In this document: piece by piece, positions 14,644-20,191 of the stretch
How positions within the stretch are numbered: the stretch's first letter is position 1
How the letters are laid out: the number at the start of each line of letters is the position of its first letter
Assembly: GCF_003463825.1 (NCBI RefSeq)
Contig: NZ_QSDY01000031.1
Coordinates: forward strand, 1-20,191
DNA from: Veillonella sp. AM51-8BH
GTDB lineage: Bacteria; Bacillota; Negativicutes; Veillonellales; Veillonellaceae
Length of the DNA: 20,191 bases
Reading direction: 5' to 3'
Made by a program: the position numbers and the translations under genes
The notes under the pieces: generated by a model
Database searches by the model: none
What the model saw: the letters and a program-made list of their open reading frames with translations, nothing else
What the model was told of the DNA's origin: nothing

Positions 14644-17265
14644 CTATTTTACCAATGCCCAGTTCTCAGCATGATGCACATCTACAATAAGAGGAACATG
14701 TAATTCTACTACAGATTGCATTGTAGAACGCAATAATTCTTCAACTGCGTCTAATTCTTCATTCACTACTTCTAATACAAGTTCGTCATGTACTTGTAAT
14801 AAAAGTCGAGATTTAAAGTTTCCTTCCTCTAGCTTTTGCTCAACTTGGTTCATTGCTAACTTGATAATATCTGCAGCAGTACCTTGAATTGGTGTATTCA
14901 TCGCCGTACGTTCAGCAAAGGAACGACGGTTAAAGTTGCGGCTATTAATATCAGGAAGTTCGCGTTGACGGCCGAACATAGTGCGAACCTTACCAGTTTC
15001 ATGGGCCTCCTGAACCATACGATCCATGTACTCTTTAACCTTAGGATAACGGCTAAAGTATAAGTCAATATAATTTTTAGCTTCTCCCCGTGTGATACCA
15101 AGGTCGCGAGATAAGCCAAAGTCAGAAATACCATAAATAATACCAAAGTTAATAGCCTTTGCATGAGAACGCTCTTCGCTTGTTACCTCATCTTGAGATT
15201 TACCTAGTACCTCTGCTGCAGTAAAGCGATGAATATCCTTACCATCAACGAAAGCTTTAATCAACGCTTCATCGCCAGAAAGATGTGCTAAAATACGTAA
15301 CTCAATTTGAGAATAATCGGCACTCACTAATGTGTCATACCCTGCACCTGGATAGAATAAGGCACGAATTTCACGGCCTTTTTCGGTACGAACAGGAATG
15401 TTTTGTAAGTTAGGATCAGAGGAACTAAGACGACCTGTAGCCGTAACCATTTGATTAAAGGTAGTATGAATACGCTTAGTCTTATCATTAATAAGGACTG
15501 CTAATCCTTCACAATAGGTAGATACTAATTTTGCTACAGAACGGTATGCCAAGATTTTTTCCACGATTGGACTCTCATTACGTAGCATATCAAGTACTTC
15601 AGCATCTGTAGAATATCCAGTCTTAGTTTTCTTAATAACTGGCAAGTTCATCTTTTCGAACAAGATGACCCCCAACTGTTTTGGAGAGTTTATGTTGAAA
15701 GTTTCACCAGCAAGATCATAAATCTCTTGTTGTACTTGGGCTAATTCATCTTTAAAGCGAGATGTCGTTTCAGCCAGCTTATTTGTATCAATATATATAC
15801 CATTTTTCTCCATTACTACTAATGTATGAATCAATGGCAACTCAATAGTTTCATATAAAGACCATAACTCTTCACGTCGAGCAGATTCACAAGCTACATC
15901 ATTCATAGCAAGTAAAGCTTTCACCATAGATACGCACTCTACATCTACGCTACCGCTAGCAATGCTAGGCACAGAGAAACGTTCCGTTAAATATAGATAA
16001 CCATAGTTAGTACGTGTTGGATCTAACAAGTATGCTAGAAGAGACATATCATGGATACGTGCAGTGTTATCATCATTAAACAAAGAGATTTCAGCTGGTG
16101 ACTCTTTACCTAATGCTTCTATTAGTTCTTTTGTTTGAGTAGTAACAATGGCCTTAGCCCCTTGTAATACTGCTAGAACAGCCTTTGTATCATTTGTTTT
16201 AACGATAGTATCACCATTAGAAAGATAGGTAGTCTCGATTGTTCTAAATGGAGTTTTTCCATCGAGCACAACATGAACTGCTACTGTTTTATCTGTATAG
16301 AAGTCAGGAGTTAGAGCCTTAGCATCAGCTAAATCGTCTAGAGAAATTTCCTCTTGTGGTGCAAAAAGAGAGCCAAAATCACCAAAAGCTGCTTCCTCTC
16401 CGCCCATTACTTGTACAATTCTAGGTGTTAATTTAGTAAAACCAAGAGTTTCAAATAAAGGCTGTACCTCAGAAGTATGGAAATTTTGTACAAAGTCTTC
16501 TACCTTGTAAGATAAGTCCATATCCGTTTTGATGGTAGCTAACTCACGAGATAAGAACGCTAAGTCTTTATTTTCAATGAGTCGCTCTTTTAATTTCTTA
16601 CCAGAAATATCTTCAATATGGTCATATACAGATTCAAGATTACCGTATTCTGTAATCAATTTAAGAGCCGTTTTTTCACCTACACCTGGTACACCTGGAA
16701 TATTATCGGAAGAATCCCCCATAAGAGCTTTCATTTCGATAACCTTATCTGGGCCATAACCATAAAGTTCCTCCATGTTATCAAGAGTAACCTCTAACAT
16801 GTCAGAAATGCCTTTTTTAGTTAGGAATACATGACTATGTTCTGTTACGAGTTGAAGGTTATCGCGGTCACCAGTAATAATTTTAACAGCCATTTCTGGT
16901 GTACCAAATTTCTTACTCAACGATCCTAGAATATCGTCACCTTCAAAACCTTCTTCTTCAATAACACAAATACCCAACGCTTTTAATACATCTTGAATAA
17001 GGCTAAATTGAGGTCGTAAATCCTCTGGTGCATCTGGACGATTACCTTTATATTCGCTATACATTTCTGTACGGAATGTCTGACGACCTTTATCAAAAGC
17101 TACTGCAATATAATCAGGATTGATTTCTTCATACAATTTGATGAGCATTGTTAAAAAACCGTACACTGCATTCGTTGGAGTTCCTAAAGCAGACTTCAAC
17201 GGTGGTAATGCAAAGAATGCACGGAATAACAAACTACTGCCATCTATAATCATTAATTTTTTCAT
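14644..17265 (-). CDS. polA: DNA polymerase I
   Basis: This 873-residue family A DNA polymerase is used in repair and Okazaki fragment maturation. The N-terminal 5'-3' exonuclease/flap nuclease (about 1-290) has IDGSSLLFRAFFA, FEGDDILG and GDSSDNIPGVPGVGEKTA. The middle domain (about 300-460) has the 3'-5' exonuclease fold. The usual DxE pair is absent at its start (VAVHVVLDG), and a C-terminal catalytic Asp is not seen, so proofreading is probably lost, as in Bacillus and Thermus. The polymerase domain shows DYSQIELRILAHLSGD (motif A), KAINFGIIYG (motif B) and VHDELVLEV (motif C). The ATG at 17265 with GAGG 6 bases upstream is preferred over a GTG four codons earlier. Confidence 0.96.
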   Translation of the reverse strand: MKKLMIIDGSSLLFRAFFALPPLKSALGTPTNAVYGFLTMLIKLYEEINPDYIAVAFDKGRQTFRTEMYSEYKGNRPDAPEDLRPQFSLIQDVLKALGICVIEEEGFEGDDILGSLSKKFGTPEMAVKIITGDRDNLQLVTEHSHVFLTKKGISDMLEVTLDNMEELYGYGPDKVIEMKALMGDSSDNIPGVPGVGEKTALKLITEYGNLESVYDHIEDISGKKLKERLIENKDLAFLSRELATIKTDMDLSYKVEDFVQNFHTSEVQPLFETLGFTKLTPRIVQVMGGEEAAFGDFGSLFAPQEEISLDDLADAKALTPDFYTDKTVAVHVVLDGKTPFRTIETTYLSNGDTIVKTNDTKAVLAVLQGAKAIVTTQTKELIEALGKESPAEISLFNDDNTARIHDMSLLAYLLDPTRTNYGYLYLTERFSVPSIASGSVDVECVSMVKALLAMNDVACESARREELWSLYETIELPLIHTLVVMEKNGIYIDTNKLAETTSRFKDELAQVQQEIYDLAGETFNINSPKQLGVILFEKMNLPVIKKTKTGYSTDAEVLDMLRNESPIVEKILAYRSVAKLVSTYCEGLAVLINDKTKRIHTTFNQMVTATGRLSSSDPNLQNIPVRTEKGREIRALFYPGAGYDTLVSADYSQIELRILAHLSGDEALIKAFVDGKDIHRFTAAEVLGKSQDEVTSEERSHAKAINFGIIYGISDFGLSRDLGITRGEAKNYIDLYFSRYPKVKEYMDRMVQEAHETGKVRTMFGRQRELPDINSRNFNRRSFAERTAMNTPIQGTAADIIKLAMNQVEQKLEEGNFKSRLLLQVHDELVLEVVNEELDAVEELLRSTMQSVVELHVPLIVDVHHAENWALVK

Positions 17266-17292
17266 AAGACACCTCACTTAATTCTATCCTTT

Positions 17293-17301
17293 ATTATAAC
17301 A
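17293..17301 (-). promoter_or_regulatory. Candidate extended -10 promoter for polA
   Basis: On the minus strand TGTTATAAT is an extended -10 element about 28 bases before the polA ATG. The 17-base-spaced -35 position shows no clear consensus, which extended -10 promoters can tolerate. It lies in the 272-base divergent region shared with rpsT; the rest of that region is AT-rich without another feature I can support. Confidence 0.45.
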
Positions 17302-17468
17302 TAAGGGAGCCAACTAACTTTTAAAATCAACATAATTAAATAATTACAATATTGGCTAATATATTAATAATCTTGATTTCATAAAATAGGCTTATATGGT
17401 ATAGTTAATAAGCAGTAGAAATGTTTTATACTTCATATTAATAAGGAAAATATTGGGCTGAAAAGTCC

Positions 17469-17497
17469 TTGCGTATCAATATGTGGTATGATATAAT
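17469..17497 (+). promoter_or_regulatory. Promoter of rpsT
   Basis: TTGCGT (17469-17474) and a perfect TATAAT (17492-17497) are separated by exactly 17 bases. A start near 17504 would give a short leader of about 35 bases before the TTG start codon. Confidence 0.72.
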
Positions 17498-17537
17498 CAT
17501 TCAGGTATAAGAAACGATTTTTAAGGAGGTGACTCAA

Positions 17538-17798
17538 TTGCCAAACATTAAATCCAGTATTAGAAGCGTAAAAACGGATGCTGAACGTCGTGCGAAAAAC
17601 GCCGCTGTAAAATCTCAAATCCGTACAGCAGCTCGTAAAACCGTTGAAGCTGTTCAAGCAGGCGCAGTAGAAGAAGCAAAACAAGCACTTGTTCATGCTA
17701 CTAGCGTAATTGATAAAGCAGCCTCCAAAGGTGTACTTCATAAAAACACTGCAGCTCGCAAAAAATCCAACCTTGCAGCTAAAGTAAACGCTTTATAA
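17538..17798 (+). CDS. rpsT: 30S ribosomal protein S20
   Basis: This 86-residue, very basic, alanine-rich helical protein binds 16S rRNA early in 30S assembly. The family pattern is clear: PNIKSSIRSVKTDAERRAKN at the start and the C-terminal HKNTAARKKSNLAAKVNAL segment. The start is TTG at 17538, with AAGGAGG 8 bases upstream. A GTG at 17529 overlaps the Shine-Dalgarno itself and is rejected. E. coli rpsT also begins with a rare UUG that takes part in autoregulation by S20, so the same could hold here. It is a single-gene unit with its own promoter and terminator, divergent from polA. Confidence 0.95.
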   Translation: MPNIKSSIRSVKTDAERRAKNAAVKSQIRTAARKTVEAVQAGAVEEAKQALVHATSVIDKAASKGVLHKNTAARKKSNLAAKVNAL

Positions 17799-17815
17799 TT
17801 TCTAAAGCAAGTAAG

Positions 17816-17850
17816 ACAGTCTCTCGGATATCCGTTGAGACTGTTTTTTT
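17816..17850 (+). terminator. Rho-independent terminator of rpsT
   Basis: ACAGTCTC (17816-17823) pairs with GAGACTGT (17837-17844) around an inner CGGATATCCG palindrome, followed by a T run to 17850. It begins 18 bases after the rpsT stop. Confidence 0.92.
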
Positions 17851-17941
17851 ATGCTTTTTTCAATTTTTCAATAATATTCTTTTCGTTTTTTATACAGTTA
17901 TATTTTATTACGCCCTATGGGCAGATTAGAGGACTATTACT

Positions 17942-19606
17942 ATGAGAACACTATTATTAATGCGTGGTGCTCCTGCTAGTGGTAAGTCTCAGTGGATTCG
18001 TGACAACAATCTTGAGGCTTACACCTTAGAAGCCGATCATTTCCGTATGCTATTACGCAGCCCTTCTCTTGGTGAGGACGGTTGGTATATTTCACAAGAG
18101 GATAATGGTCCGGCCTGGGAGCTCCTCCTAGATTGCTTAGAAAAACGAATGAGCAATGGCGACTTTGTCGTTTTAGATGCTACCCACACTACATCTAAAG
18201 CTGTTAATGCATATAAAGAATTGCTTAACAAATATAAATATACTGTATATTACTACGAACCAGATACATCACTAGAAGAATGCTTGGCTCGTAATGCAGA
18301 ACGTACAGATTACAAACGAGTACCGGAGCAAGTCATTCACCGTATGCACAAGGTGATTAAGACAACACCATTACCAAAGTTTTGTAAGAAAATAAATTCT
18401 ATCGATGAAATCAACAATTACTTTACCGTAGATTTGACAAATCAATATGAACGAGTGCGTATCATTGGTGATATTCACGGTTGTTACACGGCATTACAAC
18501 AAGCTATCTCACCTTGGGATGAAAAAACACTTTACATCTTTTGTGGTGACTATTTGGAACGCGGTATTGAAAATAAAGAAATGATGTACGAAATGATGCG
18601 TCTTAGTACATTGCCTAATACTATTATGTTAGAAGGTAATCACGAACGACATATCGCAAACTTTGCTTTCAATACAAATTTAGATCGTTCCAAACGATTT
18701 ATGAAAGAAGTAGTAGCACCTATCATAAAAGATATGACTAAAAAAGAAGTTGAATCTCTTCAACGAGAATTACGCCTCTTTTATAAATCACTTCGTCAAT
18801 GTTATCCATTTAGTTTCCATGGCAAGAAATATTTAGTATCCCATGGTGGTCTTTCCTATGTACCTAATATGACCTTTATAGCTACCTCTACCTTTATTAA
18901 TGGTTTTGGAGCTTACGAAACAGATATTGCTAAAATATATGATGCTAATTACGAAAAAGGTATGTGTCAAAACTTTATTCAAATTCATGGTCATCGCGGT
19001 GTTCCCGATGGTACATATTCCTTCTGTTTAGAAGGAGAAGTAGAATTTGGTGGAGAGCTTAAATACATTGATATTACTGCAGATGCATTTACTAAAAGTG
19101 GTATTAAAAATGATGTGTACGATAAAGATTACATGCGCCATGAATACCAAAACATGACACAACATCTTATCTACACACAAAATGAAGATATTAATATTTT
19201 AGGTAATTCTAAATTAGTAAAAGTAAAAAAATGCTCCCCTAACCTATACTCCTTGAATTTCACCTCTCGTGTATTCCATAAACGACTATGGAACGAAAGT
19301 ACCGTACAAGCGCGAGGATTATTTGTAGATCGCTTAACAGGAGATGTGAAATTACGTAGTTATAATAAATTCTTTAATCTCAATGAGAGGCCAGAAACAG
19401 AGTTAAATAATTTAGCTAACACACTCTTCTTCCCTGTTGAAATTCGAACTAAAGAAAATGGATACCTTGCTATCCTTAGTGTTATCAAGGATGAACTAGT
19501 TTTTGCATCTAAATCTACTACAGAAGGTATGCATGTAGATTTGTTTAAAGATTTTTATTCCAAAAATTACCTGAAGTCTTACAAGAAGAAATTAAAGAAC
19601 TATTAA
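17942..19606 (+). CDS. RNA-repair protein: polynucleotide kinase, metallophosphatase and first half of an RNA ligase (frameshifted)
   Basis: This 554-residue piece has three modules. Residues 1-150 form a polynucleotide kinase-like P-loop domain: GAPASGKS (9-16), D32, VVLDATHTT (76-84) and a lid RNAERTDYKR. Residues 172-380 form a calcineurin-type phosphatase: GDIHG (176-180), GDYLERG (202-208), GNHE (232-235), HGG (301-303) and IHGHRG (348-353). From about 425 a T4 Rnl1-like ligase begins: KFFNLNE (476-482), the nucleotidyl-lysine motif KENG with K504, and FASKSTTEG (521-529). The frame breaks after D537-F538, and the tail up to 554 is out of frame. Expected role: 5'-phosphorylate, remove 3'-phosphate or 2',3'-cyclic phosphate, then ligate broken RNA such as cleaved tRNA. 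AGAGGA lies 8 bases before the ATG. The ligase continues in the next entry. Confidence 0.88.
   Translation: MRTLLLMRGAPASGKSQWIRDNNLEAYTLEADHFRMLLRSPSLGEDGWYISQEDNGPAWELLLDCLEKRMSNGDFVVLDATHTTSKAVNAYKELLNKYKYTVYYYEPDTSLEECLARNAERTDYKRVPEQVIHRMHKVIKTTPLPKFCKKINSIDEINNYFTVDLTNQYERVRIIGDIHGCYTALQQAISPWDEKTLYIFCGDYLERGIENKEMMYEMMRLSTLPNTIMLEGNHERHIANFAFNTNLDRSKRFMKEVVAPIIKDMTKKEVESLQRELRLFYKSLRQCYPFSFHGKKYLVSHGGLSYVPNMTFIATSTFINGFGAYETDIAKIYDANYEKGMCQNFIQIHGHRGVPDGTYSFCLEGEVEFGGELKYIDITADAFTKSGIKNDVYDKDYMRHEYQNMTQHLIYTQNEDINILGNSKLVKVKKCSPNLYSLNFTSRVFHKRLWNESTVQARGLFVDRLTGDVKLRSYNKFFNLNERPETELNNLANTLFFPVEIRTKENGYLAILSVIKDELVFASKSTTEGMHVDLFKDFYSKNYLKSYKKKLKNY
19549..19606 (+). other. Frameshift junction in the RNA-repair gene
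   Basis: The upstream frame ends at TAA (19604-19606). The downstream frame has a stop at 19546-19548 and is open after it, so the shift must lie in this interval. Adding one T to the T5 run at 19552-19556 gives a smooth protein reading D-F-L-F-Q-K-L-P-E-V-L-Q-E-E-I-K-E-L-L-K into the downstream ligase motifs. A merged product would be about 735 residues (17942-20148). Confidence 0.85.
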
Positions 19607-19623
19607 AGCGTAATAACTGCTCT

Positions 19624-20148
19624 ATGATGTTCGAAGTCATTAGCCAAGAGGATACTCATATTATTAAATACGACCAAGATCATCTTTATGTACTTGATAT
19701 GATTCAAAATACATTAGATGTAAATGGTAAGCATATTGATGTATCTTTTTCTAGGGAACGACTAGCAGAACTAGACTCCATCCTTAAGAAATATGACATA
19801 CCATTGATATCTATTGTGAAAACAATTCAACTAGTTAATACTATGGGCGAACTAGAAACCATCATGAATGAGGAACTTAATTCATTTCATGAGTCTGAAG
19901 GCTTTGTATTAGTCGATAGCAATGGCTTTATGACAAAATTTAAAGGTCCTTATTACAATACGTGGAAGCACCGACGAAATCGGATTCTAGAACCATATCA
20001 ACAAAATGGTAAGATACCTTATGAAAACTGTAAAAATGAAGATGATAAAAAATTTGCAGATTTCTTAAGTACACTAGAATATGATGTAGTTTGTAAATCT
20101 ACTTTACTAAATATTAAAGAAATGATGGAAAGTAAAGGATTGCTATAA
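19624..20148 (+). CDS. C-terminal half of the T4 Rnl1-like RNA ligase (frameshifted continuation)
   Basis: This is the rest of the ligase broken at 19549-19606. FEVI (3-6, counted from the ATG at 19624) matches nucleotidyltransferase motif III, EGFVL (92-96) motif IV, and KFK (105-107) motif V with its two lysines. In T4 Rnl1 the same order reads FEFV, EGYV and HFKIKSDWY; here KFKGPYYNTWK follows. About 65 further residues may correspond to the substrate-specific C-terminal region, but I cannot match them closely. The open frame extends upstream of this ATG with convincing coding sequence, and no Shine-Dalgarno precedes it. On its own it would lack the nucleophilic lysine and be inactive. Confidence 0.85.
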   Translation: MMFEVISQEDTHIIKYDQDHLYVLDMIQNTLDVNGKHIDVSFSRERLAELDSILKKYDIPLISIVKTIQLVNTMGELETIMNEELNSFHESEGFVLVDSNGFMTKFKGPYYNTWKHRRNRILEPYQQNGKIPYENCKNEDDKKFADFLSTLEYDVVCKSTLLNIKEMMESKGLL

Positions 20149-20191
20149 TTAAATAAGAAATATACTTCTATAAAGAAAAAAAGACCAACTT

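Noticed and set aside
17529..17531. GTG start for rpsT
   Set aside because: It overlaps the AAGGAGG site, so it could not be used by a ribosome bound there; TTG at 17538 has correct spacing.
17433..17741. Open frame antisense to rpsT
   Set aside because: It covers the rpsT promoter and coding region on the opposite strand, and rpsT is certain. No Shine-Dalgarno or known motif is present.
17912..17922. GCCC-TAT-GGGC palindrome before the RNA-repair gene
   Set aside because: Only four base pairs with a 3-base loop; too short to call a terminator or operator without conservation data.
1..20191. tRNA or rRNA genes, CRISPR arrays, insertion sequences, prophage or integron features
   Set aside because: I looked for these on both strands and saw no cloverleaf, regular spaced repeats, transposase or integrase motifs, or attachment-site duplications.

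Overview
The window is AT-rich, tightly packed bacterial chromosome. The gene set and order (polA-coaE, then rimP-nusA-ylxR-ylxQ-infB-rbfA-nrnA-truB-ribF), strong AGGAGG-type ribosome binding sites, low GC and the proofreading-degenerate PolA point to a low-GC Firmicute. My best guess is a Negativicute close to Veillonella. That assignment is inference from content, not from a database match.

Layout. At 1-243 there is an AT-rich leader with inverted repeats, followed by a small HD-GYP-type protein on the + strand (244-846) and a clear intrinsic terminator (857-887). From 894 to 12342 everything is on the minus strand. It is one nearly gapless run that reads, in transcription order, rimP, nusA, ylxR, ylxQ, infB, rbfA, nrnA, truB, ribF, a chorismate mutase-shikimate kinase fusion, recD2 and comF. 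Adjacent genes mostly overlap or lie within about 20 bases of each other. Its likely promoter (12475-12503) is followed by a leader hairpin. Further along, still on the minus strand, are an unknown 231-residue protein overlapping a lytic transglycosylase gene, and then the coaE-polA pair. A divergent intergenic region (17266-17537) drives polA leftward and rpsT rightward. After the rpsT terminator comes a + strand RNA-repair gene running to about 20148.

How the genes work together. The long minus-strand cluster serves transcription elongation and translation initiation: NusA, RimP (30S maturation), IF2, RbfA (30S maturation), TruB (tRNA psi55), YlxR and YlxQ (RNA binding). NrnA (oligonucleotide/pAp turnover), RibF (FMN/FAD), AroQ-AroK (aromatic amino acids), RecD2 (helicase) and ComF (competence) are appended to it. 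polA-coaE and rpsT are ordinary housekeeping genes.

Most notable points. (1) The + strand gene at 17942-20148 encodes, across a frameshift, a polynucleotide kinase, a calcineurin-type phosphatase and a T4 Rnl1-like RNA ligase. Together these are all the activities needed to heal and seal a broken RNA. (2) Two genes, infB and this RNA-repair gene, are each interrupted by what looks like a single missing base. infB is essential, so sequence or assembly error is the first explanation to test. (3) The shikimate kinase half of the AroQ-AroK fusion appears to lack the usual substrate-binding arginine.
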